Below are positions 36,946 through 45,264 of a stretch of 64,000 nt of DNA, in pieces. The number at the start of each line of letters is the position of its first letter. Position 1 is the first letter of the stretch. The notes beneath the pieces were generated by a model that made no database searches, was not told where the DNA came from, and saw only the letters and a list, made by a program, of their open reading frames with translations. The stretch spans positions 2,888,001 through 2,952,000 of the forward strand of contig NZ_CP109603.1 of NCBI RefSeq assembly GCF_025905425.1. The letters run 5' to 3'. The stretch comes from Pseudomonas putida. GTDB taxonomy: Bacteria > Pseudomonadota > Gammaproteobacteria > Pseudomonadales > Pseudomonadaceae. Both the position numbers and the translations under genes were made by a program.

Positions 36946-38390
36946 CCCTGGTCACCAAGAGCAGCTATGTCGATGGCGCCTTCGCCGCCCAGGGCAATAG
37001 CGATGTGCTGGAAAACCGCAACCCGTCCAACCCAAGCGAGGTGGTCGAGCGCTTCGCTCGCGCCGATCAGGCACTGACCGAACAGGCTCTGCTGGCTGCA
37101 CGCCGCGCCGCCCCCGGTTGGGCGCGCAGCAACCCGCAGCAACGCGCCGATGCGCTGGACTTCATCGGTAGCGAAATTCTCGCCCGCCGCGAAGAACTGG
37201 CTACGCTGCTGGCCCGTGAGGAAGGCAAGGTGGTGCGTGAGGCATTGGGCGAAGTCGAGCGTGCCGGCCGTTCGTTCAAGTTCTACGCCCAGGAAGCCCT
37301 GCGCGCCGAAGGCGAGAAATACGCGTCGGTGCGCCAGGACGTGAGCATCGATGTGTTCACCCAGCCACTGGGTGTGGTCGCCATCATCGCACCGTGGAAC
37401 TTCCCGCTTGCCATCCCGGCCTGGAAGATCGCCCCGGCACTGTGTTTTGGCAACTGCGTAGTGTTCAAGCCGGCCGAACTGGTGCCCTCCTCGGCCTGGG
37501 CGCTGGCCGAAATCATCTCGCGGGCCGGCCTGCCTGCCGGGGTGTTCAACCTGCTGATCGGGCCGGGCCGCAGCGTGGGTGACACCCTTATCCGCTCGCC
37601 GCTGGTCGATGGCATCAGCTTCACTGGCTCCGAGCACACCGGCCGGCAGATCGCCAGGCTGGCCGCCGACGGCATGAAAAAAGTGCAGCTGGAAATGGGC
37701 GGCAAGAACCCGCTGATCGTGCTGGACGATGCGGACCTGGAGCAGGCCGTGGAGGTGGCATTGAACGGCTCGTTCTACAGCACCGGCCAGCGCTGTACCG
37801 CAAGTTCGAGGGTGATCGTCACCGAGGGCATTCATGACGCCTTCGTGGCACGCCTGGCGGAACGGACCCGGGCGCTGAAGGTGGGCGATGCGTTGCAGCC
37901 AACCACCGACATCGGCCCCGTGGTCGATAGCCGGCAGCTGGAGCAGAACCTGTCGTACGTGGCCTCAGGCCTTGAGCAGGGGGCGACACGGGTGTGCGGT
38001 GGCGAACGTATCGACAACCCGGCCGGGGCGTACCTGTTCACACCGGCGCTGTTCACCGAGGTAACGCCGCAGATGCGCATCTACCGCGAGGAAATCTTCG
38101 GGCCTGTGTTGTGCGTGCTCAAAGTGCGTGATTACGACGAGGCGTTTGCGGCGGCCGAGGACACCGCGTTTGGGTTGTCAGCCGGGATCGTCACCACGTC
38201 GCTGCGCCATGCCGAGCACTTCAGGCGCAACAGTTCGGCGGGAATGGTGATGGTCAACCTGCCCACGGCGGGGGTGGACTACCACGTGCCGTTTGGTGGC
38301 AATGGCGCGTCGAGCCTGGGCTCGCGGGAGCAAGGCACCCATGCACGGCAGTTCTTTACCCGGGTAAAGACGACGTACCAGTTGGCCTGA
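36942..38390 (+). CDS. NAD(P)-dependent aldehyde dehydrogenase
   Basis: 482 aa, standard length. The catalytic set is complete: N153 in APWNFPL, E251 in QLEMGGK and nucleophile C285 in TGQRCTASSR, with the cofactor loop FTGSEHTG near 228-235. It resembles semialdehyde or ketoglutarate-semialdehyde dehydrogenases. ATG overlaps the stop of the 2-hydroxyacid dehydrogenase gene (ATGA). It likely oxidises the aldehyde produced by the flavoprotein encoded first in this operon. The substrate cannot be fixed from sequence. Confidence 0.9.
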   Translation: MTLVTKSSYVDGAFAAQGNSDVLENRNPSNPSEVVERFARADQALTEQALLAARRAAPGWARSNPQQRADALDFIGSEILARREELATLLAREEGKVVREALGEVERAGRSFKFYAQEALRAEGEKYASVRQDVSIDVFTQPLGVVAIIAPWNFPLAIPAWKIAPALCFGNCVVFKPAELVPSSAWALAEIISRAGLPAGVFNLLIGPGRSVGDTLIRSPLVDGISFTGSEHTGRQIARLAADGMKKVQLEMGGKNPLIVLDDADLEQAVEVALNGSFYSTGQRCTASSRVIVTEGIHDAFVARLAERTRALKVGDALQPTTDIGPVVDSRQLEQNLSYVASGLEQGATRVCGGERIDNPAGAYLFTPALFTEVTPQMRIYREEIFGPVLCVLKVRDYDEAFAAAEDTAFGLSAGIVTTSLRHAEHFRRNSSAGMVMVNLPTAGVDYHVPFGGNGASSLGSREQGTHARQFFTRVKTTYQLA

Positions 38391-38507
38391 TCGGGTACAG
38401 GGCCGCAATGCGGCCCGCCCCCCAAAATTGAACTACTCGCACGCCCCGGCTCTCTTAAACAGTGAGTGGTTTATTTCCTTGGGCTTCACGCTACTGGAGA
38501 ACACGCT

Positions 38508-38825
38508 ATGCGCCACCTACTCCTCGCCCCCGCGCTGCTGCTCCTGCTGCCTGCCGGTGCTGCCCTGGCCCGCGTCGATGCGGGCGACGTGGCCACCTCG
38601 GCCGGTGTTTCCGCTTCGCTGTATTCGACCTTCAAGGACGACAAACGGATCATCCCTGCCCGTGACGAGCTTTCTGCCTTCGTCGCCAGTGGTGGTGCGA
38701 TTCGTGGCGCCTATGTGGAGTCGGCGCTGGAACAGGCCCGCAAGGATAACCCTGGCCTGCAGGCCAGTGATGAAGAACTGGCCCGGGCCATTCTCTCCCA
38801 GGACGACCCTGTGGCCCACCATTGA
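38508..38825 (+). CDS. DUF2388 family small secreted protein
   Basis: 105 aa. A signal peptide (MRHLLLAPALLLLLPAGAALA, cleavage about residue 21) precedes a short mature domain with VATSAGVSASLYSTFKDDKR, AFVASGGAIRGAYVESALEQ and a DEELARAILSQ end. This is the pattern of DUF2388 proteins, which Pseudomonas carries in several copies. The function is unknown. It has its own ribosome site (GGAGA) and stands alone between the aldehyde dehydrogenase gene and glcD. Confidence 0.82.
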   Translation: MRHLLLAPALLLLLPAGAALARVDAGDVATSAGVSASLYSTFKDDKRIIPARDELSAFVASGGAIRGAYVESALEQARKDNPGLQASDEELARAILSQDDPVAHH

Positions 38826-38975
38826 TACCCCGCCCTGAACACACCCGCCCCTGCCCCCTTTTCCAAGCGTGCGCAGGTGCGGGTTTGTGCGGCAACGATT
38901 TCCACAGGGCTCGCAGCGGGCTGAAGGGGTGGTAGGCTTCCAGCAACAATAATAAATGCCGCCTGAGTGAGCCCC

Positions 38976-40475
38976 ATGAACATCCTCTACGACGAGCGGG
39001 TCGATGGAGCGCTGCCTGCCGTGGACCTGCCCGCCCTGCTGCAGGCCCTGCGTGAAGCGCTGCCGGACCTGGCGATTCTGCACCGCGCCGAAGACCTCAA
39101 GCCCTACGAGTGCGACGGCCTTTCGGCCTACCGCACAGTGCCGCTGCTGGTGGTGCTGCCCGAGCGCCTGGAGCAGGTGCAGACCCTGCTGCAACTCTGC
39201 CACCAGCGCGGTGTACCGGTGGTCGCCCGGGGTGCCGGCACCGGGCTGTCCGGCGGCGCCCTGCCATTGGCCAAAGGCATCCTGCTGGTGATGGCGCGCT
39301 TCAACCGCATTCTTGAAATCAACCCCCAGGGGCGCTTCGCACGGGTCCAGCCCGGGGTGCGCAACCTGGCCATTTCCCAGGCTGCCGCCCCCCATGGCCT
39401 GTACTACGCGCCCGATCCTTCGTCGCAAATCGCCTGCTCCATCGGCGGCAATGTGGCCGAAAATGCCGGGGGCGTGCATTGCCTCAAGTACGGCTTGACC
39501 GTGCACAACCTGCTCAAGGTGGACATCCTCACGGTCGAGGGTGAACGCCTGACGCTGGGCAGCGACGCCCTCGACAGCCCAGGCTTCGACCTGCTGGCCC
39601 TGTTCACCGGCTCCGAGGGCATGCTCGGCATCGTCACCGAAGTGACCGTCAAACTGTTGCCCAAACCCCAGGTGGCGCGGGTGCTGCTGGCCAGTTTCGA
39701 CAGTGTCGAGGACGCCGGCAGCGCCGTGGCCGAAATCATCGCCGCCGGAATCATCCCCGGTGGGCTTGAGATGATGGACAACCTGGCGATCCGCGCTGCC
39801 GAGGATTTCATCCACGCCGGCTACCCGGTGGACGCGGCGGCGATTCTGCTGTGCGAACTGGATGGCGTCGAGGCCGATGTGCACGACGACTGCGAGCGGG
39901 TCGCGGCGGTGCTGAACCAGGCAGGCGCGCGCGCGGTTCGGCTGGCCTGCGACGAGGCCGAACGCGCGCGTTTCTGGGCCGGGCGCAAGAATGCATTTCC
40001 GGCCGTGGGGCGTATTTCACCGGACTACTACTGCATGGACGGCACCATCCCGCGCCGTGAACTGCCCCGGGTGCTCAAGGGCATTGGCGAACTTTCTGCG
40101 CAGTACGGCTTGCGGGTGGCCAACGTGTTTCATGCCGGCGACGGCAACATGCACCCGCTGATCCTGTTCGATGCCAACCTGCCTGGTGAACTGGAGCGCG
40201 CCGAAGCCATCGGCGCCAAGATCCTCGAACTGTGCGTGGCAGTGGGCGGCAGCATCACCGGCGAGCACGGCGTCGGACGGGAAAAGATCAACCAGATGTG
40301 CGCGCAGTTCAACAGTGACGAAATCACCCTGTTCCACGCGGTAAAAGCGGCGTTTGACCCCCAAGGGTTGCTCAACCCCGGCAAGAACATCCCCACCCTG
40401 CAGCGCTGCGCCGAGTTCGGCGCGATGCATGTGCACCACGGGCAGCTACCCTTCCCCGAGCTGGAGCGCTTTTGA
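38976..40475 (+). CDS. glcD: Glycolate oxidase subunit GlcD (FAD-linked)
   Basis: 499 aa from the ATG at 38976 (MNILYDERVDG), identical in length to the E. coli protein. FAD-binding type 4 domain with VVARGAGTGLSGGALPL (about residues 74-90) and ACSIGGNVAENAGGVHCLKYG (about 150-170). The C-terminal FAD-linked oxidase domain has the metal/substrate motif VFHAGDGNMHP and TGEHGVGREK. With GlcE and GlcF it forms the membrane-associated glycolate dehydrogenase that passes electrons from glycolate to the quinone pool, yielding glyoxylate. It is first in the operon. No glcC regulator gene is adjacent. Confidence 0.95.
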   Translation: MNILYDERVDGALPAVDLPALLQALREALPDLAILHRAEDLKPYECDGLSAYRTVPLLVVLPERLEQVQTLLQLCHQRGVPVVARGAGTGLSGGALPLAKGILLVMARFNRILEINPQGRFARVQPGVRNLAISQAAAPHGLYYAPDPSSQIACSIGGNVAENAGGVHCLKYGLTVHNLLKVDILTVEGERLTLGSDALDSPGFDLLALFTGSEGMLGIVTEVTVKLLPKPQVARVLLASFDSVEDAGSAVAEIIAAGIIPGGLEMMDNLAIRAAEDFIHAGYPVDAAAILLCELDGVEADVHDDCERVAAVLNQAGARAVRLACDEAERARFWAGRKNAFPAVGRISPDYYCMDGTIPRRELPRVLKGIGELSAQYGLRVANVFHAGDGNMHPLILFDANLPGELERAEAIGAKILELCVAVGGSITGEHGVGREKINQMCAQFNSDEITLFHAVKAAFDPQGLLNPGKNIPTLQRCAEFGAMHVHHGQLPFPELERF

Positions 40476-41527
40476 TGAGCATGGACCGCGACATGAGCCA
40501 GGCCCTGCTGGAGCAGGTCAACCAGGCGCTGAACCTGGGCACACCGCTGCGCATCCAGGGCGGCAACAGCAAGGCCATGCTTGGCTGCCCGGTGGCCGGG
40601 GAAATTATCGATACCCGCAGCCACCGCGGTATCGTCAGCTACGACCCGACCGAACTGGTGCTGACGGCACGCGCCGGCACGCCACTGCTGGAAATCGAGG
40701 CAGCGCTGCACCAAGCTGGCCAGATGCTGCCTTGCGAGCCCCCGCACCTGGGCGCCGAGGCCACCCTTGGCGGCGTGGTCGCCGCAGGGCTGTCCGGGCC
40801 ACGGCGGCCCTGGGCCGGGTCGGTACGCGATTACGTACTCGGCACACGCGTCATTACCGGCCACGGCAAGCTGCTGCGCTTTGGTGGCGAGGTCATGAAG
40901 AACGTCGCCGGGTACGACGTTTCGCGCCTGATGGCCGGTAGCTTCGGTTGCCTGGGGCTGCTCACCGAGGTGTCGCTCAAAGTACTGCCGCGCCCACGCC
41001 GATGCCTGAGCCTGCGCTTGCCGATGGGCCGCCAGCAGGCACTGGCGCAGCTCGCCGAGTGGGGCCAGCAACCACTGCCGATCAGCGCCGCTTGCCATGA
41101 CGGTGACGCGCTTTACCTGCGCCTGGAAGGCGGTGAAGGCTCGGTGCAGTCGGCACGCCAACGCCTGGGGGGCGACGTGCTCGACAGCCGCTTCTGGAGC
41201 GACCTGCGCGAGCAGCGCCTGGCCTTTTTCGATGATCCGGCAGCGTTGTGGCGGCTGTCCGTGCCCATCGCCAGCGGCGAGCTGGACCTGCCCGGGCACC
41301 AGCTTGTCGACTGGGGCGGCGCGCAGCGCTGGCTGAAGTCGACCGAGTCGGCGCAATCGATTCGCGCGGCGGTTGCCAAGGTCGGCGGCCATGCCACCGG
41401 CTACGCGCCCGGTGAGCACAGCAGCGCACCGTTGCCTGCGGCCCTGCTGCGCTATCACCGGGCACTCAAGCAGCAGCTCGACCCCCAGGGTATTTTCAAC
41501 CCTGGCCGCCTGTACCCGGACCTGTGA
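40475..41527 (+). CDS. glcE: Glycolate oxidase subunit GlcE (FAD-binding)
   Basis: 350 aa from the ATG at 40475, which overlaps the glcD stop (TGATG). FAD-binding domain with LRIQGGNSKAMLG, ATLGGVVAAGLSGPRRPWAG (about residues 95-115) and the typical MKNVAGYDVSRLMAGSFG (about 140-158). It is the second flavin subunit of glycolate dehydrogenase. Later in-frame ATGs at 40481 and 40493 are possible starts; the overlap with glcD favours the first. Confidence 0.94.
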   Translation: MSMDRDMSQALLEQVNQALNLGTPLRIQGGNSKAMLGCPVAGEIIDTRSHRGIVSYDPTELVLTARAGTPLLEIEAALHQAGQMLPCEPPHLGAEATLGGVVAAGLSGPRRPWAGSVRDYVLGTRVITGHGKLLRFGGEVMKNVAGYDVSRLMAGSFGCLGLLTEVSLKVLPRPRRCLSLRLPMGRQQALAQLAEWGQQPLPISAACHDGDALYLRLEGGEGSVQSARQRLGGDVLDSRFWSDLREQRLAFFDDPAALWRLSVPIASGELDLPGHQLVDWGGAQRWLKSTESAQSIRAAVAKVGGHATGYAPGEHSSAPLPAALLRYHRALKQQLDPQGIFNPGRLYPDL

Positions 41528-41536
41528 GGCCATGCC

Positions 41537-42778
41537 ATGCAAACCAACCTGAGCGAAGCCGCCAAACGTCTGGCCCGCGCCGAAGAGGCCGAAAGCATTC
41601 TGCGCAGCTGCGTGCACTGTGGTTTCTGTACGGCCACCTGCCCCACCTACCAGTTGCTCGGCGACGAACTGGACGGGCCACGCGGGCGTATCTACCTGAT
41701 CAAGCAGGTGCTCGAAGGCGCACCGGTCACTGCCAGTACCCAACTGCACCTGGACCGCTGCCTGACCTGCCGCAACTGTGAAACCACCTGCCCTTCGGGC
41801 GTGAAGTACCACGACCTGCTGGACATCGGCCGCGCCGTGGTCGAACAGCAGGTGCCGCGCCCGCTTGGCCAGCGCCTGCTGCGCCAGGGCCTGCGGGCGG
41901 TGCTGCCGCACCCCGGGTTGTTCAAGGCCCTGTGCCGCTCCGGCCAGGCCTTGCACCCGGTGTTGCCGCTGGCCCTCAAAAGCAAGCTGCCGGCCCACGT
42001 GACCGCGCCCGGCGAGCGACCGGCGCCGCGCCATGCACGCCGGGTGCTGTTGCTCGAAGGCTGCGTGCAGCCTGCGCTGTCGCCCAATACCAACGCCGCC
42101 GCCACGCGCCTGCTGGACCGGCTGGGGATCAGCGTCGAACCGATCCGCGAGGCCGGTTGCTGTGGCGCGCTGGATTACCACCTCAATGCCCAGGCCCAGG
42201 GCCTGGAGCGTGCCCGGCGCAATATCGACGCCTGGTGGCCAGCCATCGAGGCGGGGGCTGAAGCCATCGTGCAGACCGCCAGTGGCTGCGGCGCGTTCGT
42301 GCATGAATATGCTCACCTGCTGGAGAAGGACACGCGTTACGCCGCCAAGGCCGCACGGGTCAGCGCCTTGTCCCGCGACCTGGTGCAAGTGCTGCGCGAA
42401 GAGCCGGTCGAGCAGCTTGGCGTGTGCGCCGAACAGCGCCTGGCCTTTCATTGCCCCTGCACGCTGCAACACGCACTCAAGCTGGGCGGGGCGGTTGAAA
42501 GCCTGCTGACCCGGCTGGGCTTCACCCTCACGGCGGTGCCGGACGGGCATCTGTGCTGCGGCTCGGCGGGTACCTATTCGCTGACCCAGCCTGAGCTGTC
42601 GCGCACGTTGCGCGACAACCGCTTGAATGCCCTGGAAAGCGGTAAGCCGCAGATCATTGCCACCGCCAACATCGGCTGCCAGACCCACCTCGACGGGGCG
42701 GGGCGCACGCCGGTGCGGCACTGGATCGAAATTGTCGATGCTGCTTTGAACCTGGAGGGCCGTACAGGTACGCCTTGA
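41537..42778 (+). CDS. glcF: Glycolate oxidase iron-sulfur subunit GlcF
   Basis: 413 aa. Two [4Fe-4S] ferredoxin motifs: C25-x2-C28-x2-C31-x3-C35 and C75-x2-C78-x2-C81-x3-C85. Two CCG-domain motifs follow (EAGCCGALDYH and HLCCGSAGTY), usual for the GlcF/HdrD family. It relays electrons from the flavin subunits to the membrane. The gene follows glcE by 9 bp and ends the operon; glcG, which follows in E. coli, is absent. Its richness in Cys contrasts sharply with the almost Cys-free genes just downstream. Confidence 0.95.
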   Translation: MQTNLSEAAKRLARAEEAESILRSCVHCGFCTATCPTYQLLGDELDGPRGRIYLIKQVLEGAPVTASTQLHLDRCLTCRNCETTCPSGVKYHDLLDIGRAVVEQQVPRPLGQRLLRQGLRAVLPHPGLFKALCRSGQALHPVLPLALKSKLPAHVTAPGERPAPRHARRVLLLEGCVQPALSPNTNAAATRLLDRLGISVEPIREAGCCGALDYHLNAQAQGLERARRNIDAWWPAIEAGAEAIVQTASGCGAFVHEYAHLLEKDTRYAAKAARVSALSRDLVQVLREEPVEQLGVCAEQRLAFHCPCTLQHALKLGGAVESLLTRLGFTLTAVPDGHLCCGSAGTYSLTQPELSRTLRDNRLNALESGKPQIIATANIGCQTHLDGAGRTPVRHWIEIVDAALNLEGRTGTP

Positions 42779-42786
42779 GTTTTCGG

Positions 42787-42836
42787 GCGTCTGTGAGATC
42801 GAGCGCCGCGCGGGCGGCGCTCGATCTCACAGACGC
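42787..42836. repeat. Perfect 23-bp inverted repeat after glcF
   Basis: Arms 42787-42809 and 42814-42836 are perfectly complementary around the loop GCGG. The arm starts GCGTCTGTGAGATCGAGC. It begins 8 bp past the glcF stop and would form an extremely stable hairpin, so it probably ends the glc transcript and insulates the next operon. No U-run follows. Related GC-rich palindromes are dispersed in P. putida genomes, as far as I recall. Confidence 0.9.
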
Positions 42837-42869
42837 TGCAAAACCCCAAGCCCTGCACCTGGCGCCCCC

Positions 42870-42885
42870 TGCTGCTCCCCCAGCA
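42870..42885 (+). promoter_or_regulatory. Candidate activator site (16-bp palindrome, unit 1, copy a)
   Basis: TGCTG-CTCCCC-CAGCA: arms of five with a six-base centre. It lies about 100 bp upstream of the sigma-54 promoter at 42972. The same arm and spacing pattern recurs upstream of both other sigma-54 promoters. Confidence 0.6.
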
Positions 42886-42901
42886 TCCACTGCTGCCCCG
42901 C

Positions 42902-42917
42902 TGCTGCTCCAGCAGCA
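42902..42917 (+). promoter_or_regulatory. Candidate activator site (16-bp palindrome, unit 1, copy b)
   Basis: TGCTGCTCCAGCAGCA is a 7-bp perfect inverted repeat with a CC centre, equally TGCTG-N6-CAGCA. It starts 32 bases after copy a, about three helical turns, so two activator dimers could sit on the same face. Confidence 0.65.
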
Positions 42918-42971
42918 CCCCGCCCATCTCCCGCAGCGCAAACCCCCACCCTGCAAGCCGCTCCCTGCGCA

Positions 42972-42987
42972 TGGCACAGCCGTTGCA
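42972..42987 (+). promoter_or_regulatory. Sigma-54 promoter of the monooxygenase/DszB-like operon
   Basis: TGGCACAGCCGTTGCA is a full -24/-12 consensus match (TGGCAC-N5-TTGCA), with exactly ten bases between the GG and GC pairs. It lies 42 bp before the ATG at 43029, giving a leader of about 30 bases. Confidence 0.88.
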
Positions 42988-43028
42988 CCACGCTCCGCAC
43001 TCGCACAACCTCCCCATCAGGAGCCCCC

Positions 43029-44180
43029 ATGACCACCGAATTCTTCTGGCGCCTGCCCCTGGGCACCGATGGCCCGCAGCTGTCCACCGACCGCCACAAC
43101 CGCGGCAACCCTCACCACCGCCCTGGCAATATCGCCCCCGGTCGCCTGCCCAACGGCGAAAGCGACGGTTTCACCTACATCGACTACATCGCACAGGTGG
43201 CCAAGGCCGCCGAACTGGCAGGCTTCGAGGGCGCCTTGCTGCCCACCGGCCCCGAGCCGTGGATCGCTGCCGCGGCGCTGGCCCGCGAAACCCGTCGCAT
43301 ACGCTTCCTGATAGCCTTCCAGGCTACCTGGACCCTGCCCGCCTATGCCGCGCAGCAGGCCGCCATTCTGCAGAACCTGAGCGGCGGCAGGCTGGATTGG
43401 AACATCATCACCGGCGGTAACCCGGCCAGCCAGCGGGCCAACGGCGACTTCCTCGAACATGACTTGCGCTACAAGCGCACCGGCGAATTCCTCGATGTGA
43501 TCCAGGGCCTGTGGGAGCAGGAAACGTTCTCCTACGAAGGCGACATCTATCGCCTGGAAAACGGCAGCCTGCCACCCGGCCTGCAACACGAACGCAAGCC
43601 GGGCGTGTACTTCTCCGGGTTTTCCGATGCCGCATTGGAAGTGGCGGCGCGCCACGCCGATGTGTACCTCAACTGGGCCGAGCCGATCGACAAGCTCAAG
43701 CCCCATATCGACCGGGTCAGGGAGCTGGCCGACAAACAAGGGCGCACGGTGCGCTTTGGCCTGCGCGTCGACCTGTTCGCCCGCGAGACCGAGGAGCAGG
43801 CCTGGCGTGAACTGCGCCAGCAGTTCGAGCGCCTGGAAGGCAAGGCCAGCGCCTCGGCCAAGGGTTTCGTGACCGGCTCCGACTCGGTCGGTGGCGCCCG
43901 CCAGGCGGCCTATCACCAGCACCTGCAGGGGTTCGACGAGCTGATTCTGGCGCGCAACCTTTGGGCCGGTTTCGCCAAGGCCAAACCCGGCCCGACCGTA
44001 GGCCTGGTGGGTAGCCACCAGCACATCGCCGAGCGCCTGGCCGAATACCGTGATGCCGGTTTCAGCACCTTCATACTGGCCGCCAACCCGCACCTGGAAG
44101 AAGCCCTGCGCATCGGCCAGGAAGTGCTGCCGCTGGTGCAGCAGGCTGCGGCCACTCCCCCTTTGAAGGCCAGCGCCTGA
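43029..44180 (+). CDS. LLM-class FMNH2-dependent monooxygenase (SsuD/DszA-related)
   Basis: 383 aa, luciferase-like TIM barrel, close in length to SsuD (381 aa). Family landmarks: FFWRLPLGTDG at the N-terminus, GRLDWNIITGGNPASQRANG (about residues 120-140), YFSGFSDAALEVAARHADVYLNW (about 196-218) and the C-terminal ANPHLEEALRIGQEV. It has one Met (the start) and no Cys. Where SsuD has R-L-H at the substrate site, this protein reads GLRVDLFARET, so the catalytic-region His is Asp; the SsuD Arg in LVRGGAG is also changed (KPGPT). It therefore may not be an alkanesulfonate monooxygenase; a sulfone-to-sulfinate step of DszA type would fit the two DszB-like genes 13 bp downstream. SfnE could supply FMNH2. 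Confidence 0.82.
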   Translation: MTTEFFWRLPLGTDGPQLSTDRHNRGNPHHRPGNIAPGRLPNGESDGFTYIDYIAQVAKAAELAGFEGALLPTGPEPWIAAAALARETRRIRFLIAFQATWTLPAYAAQQAAILQNLSGGRLDWNIITGGNPASQRANGDFLEHDLRYKRTGEFLDVIQGLWEQETFSYEGDIYRLENGSLPPGLQHERKPGVYFSGFSDAALEVAARHADVYLNWAEPIDKLKPHIDRVRELADKQGRTVRFGLRVDLFARETEEQAWRELRQQFERLEGKASASAKGFVTGSDSVGGARQAAYHQHLQGFDELILARNLWAGFAKAKPGPTVGLVGSHQHIAERLAEYRDAGFSTFILAANPHLEEALRIGQEVLPLVQQAAATPPLKASA

Positions 44181-44193
44181 ACCCGACCGGAGC

Positions 44194-45264
44194 ATGAACA
44201 TGAGCCAACCCCTCGATACCCTGTGGTACACCCGCTGTCCGGTGCCCACCGGCCTGGGCATCGCCGTGCAGCAAGGCTGGCTGCAGGACGACCTGGCCAG
44301 CCTAGGCACCCAAGTGCAGTCGCTGCGCGAGGCCGACCAGCAGGCGGTGCGCGAATCGCACTTCGACCACAGCCTGCTCAACTCGGTGCGCCACGGCGGC
44401 AGCATCCCGGCGATCTGGGCGCGCGCCCAAGGCCGCGAAACCCGCGTGATCGGTTTGTCCTGGGCCGATGAGGCGCAGTTGATCCTGACCCGTCCGGGCA
44501 GCGGCATCGACACGGTCAAAGACCTCAAGGGCCGTCGCTTCGGCCTGCCCGACTGGGCCTCGGCGCAAATCGACTTCACCCGCGCCCAGGCCCTGCGCGG
44601 GCTGGAAAACGCCTTGAAACTCGAAGGCCTGCAAGTGGGTGACGTGGAACTGGTCAACTACCGTTACGACGGTACCTTCAGCGACCGCCCGGTACGCAAT
44701 GTGGCGGGTACACCGGTGTCCAGCACGCAAAGCGAAGGGCGTAACCTGGAACTGGCCGGGCTGCTGCGTGGCGAGGTCGATGCGATCTTCCTCAAAGGCG
44801 CCAGCGCCGTGCAACTGGCCCATGCCTTTGCCTTGCACACGGTGATCGACACCGGCAGCCACCCCGACCCGCTGATCCGCAGCAACAACGGCACGCCGCG
44901 TACCCTGGCGGTGGACAGCCACCTGCTTACGCAACACCCGCAGGTGGTGCGCACCCTTCTGTCCTCCGTACTGCGCGCCGAACGCTGGGCTCATCAGCAC
45001 CCGGACGAAACCCGCCGCTACCTGGCCCGGGAAACCAACAGCAGCGAATACTGGGTCACGGTCGCGTACGGCGCCGATGCGCATTTGCGCCTGAGCACCC
45101 GCCTGGATGACCAGGCCATCGACGCGCTGCAGGATTTTGTCGAGTTTCTCAAACGCTGGCGCTTCATCCCCAACCGGTTCGCTGTACGTGACTGGATCGA
45201 CCGCCAACCCCTGGACCACTTGCTGGCCCCCACTCCCCTGGACAGGAAGCCCGTTACCCCATGA
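44194..45264 (+). CDS. DszB-like sulfinate desulfinase (putative), catalytic Cys present
   Basis: 356 aa. Periplasmic-binding-protein fold, usually labelled a sulfonate ABC binding protein, but there is no signal peptide: the protein begins MNMSQPLDTLWYTRCPVPTG and no in-frame extension adds one. It matches DszB, the desulfinase of the 4S pathway, at all three known active-site positions: C15 in TRCPVP (DszB Cys27, in NCPVP), H56, and R66 in the RxGG motif VRHGGSIP (DszB Arg70). The His-to-Arg spacing of ten is the same as in DszB. C15 is the only Cys in the protein and the only Mets are M1 and M3. I infer a cytoplasmic enzyme that releases sulfite from a sulfinate made by the upstream monooxygenase. 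A cytoplasm-located binding protein is the alternative. Confidence 0.72.
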   Translation: MNMSQPLDTLWYTRCPVPTGLGIAVQQGWLQDDLASLGTQVQSLREADQQAVRESHFDHSLLNSVRHGGSIPAIWARAQGRETRVIGLSWADEAQLILTRPGSGIDTVKDLKGRRFGLPDWASAQIDFTRAQALRGLENALKLEGLQVGDVELVNYRYDGTFSDRPVRNVAGTPVSSTQSEGRNLELAGLLRGEVDAIFLKGASAVQLAHAFALHTVIDTGSHPDPLIRSNNGTPRTLAVDSHLLTQHPQVVRTLLSSVLRAERWAHQHPDETRRYLARETNSSEYWVTVAYGADAHLRLSTRLDDQAIDALQDFVEFLKRWRFIPNRFAVRDWIDRQPLDHLLAPTPLDRKPVTP

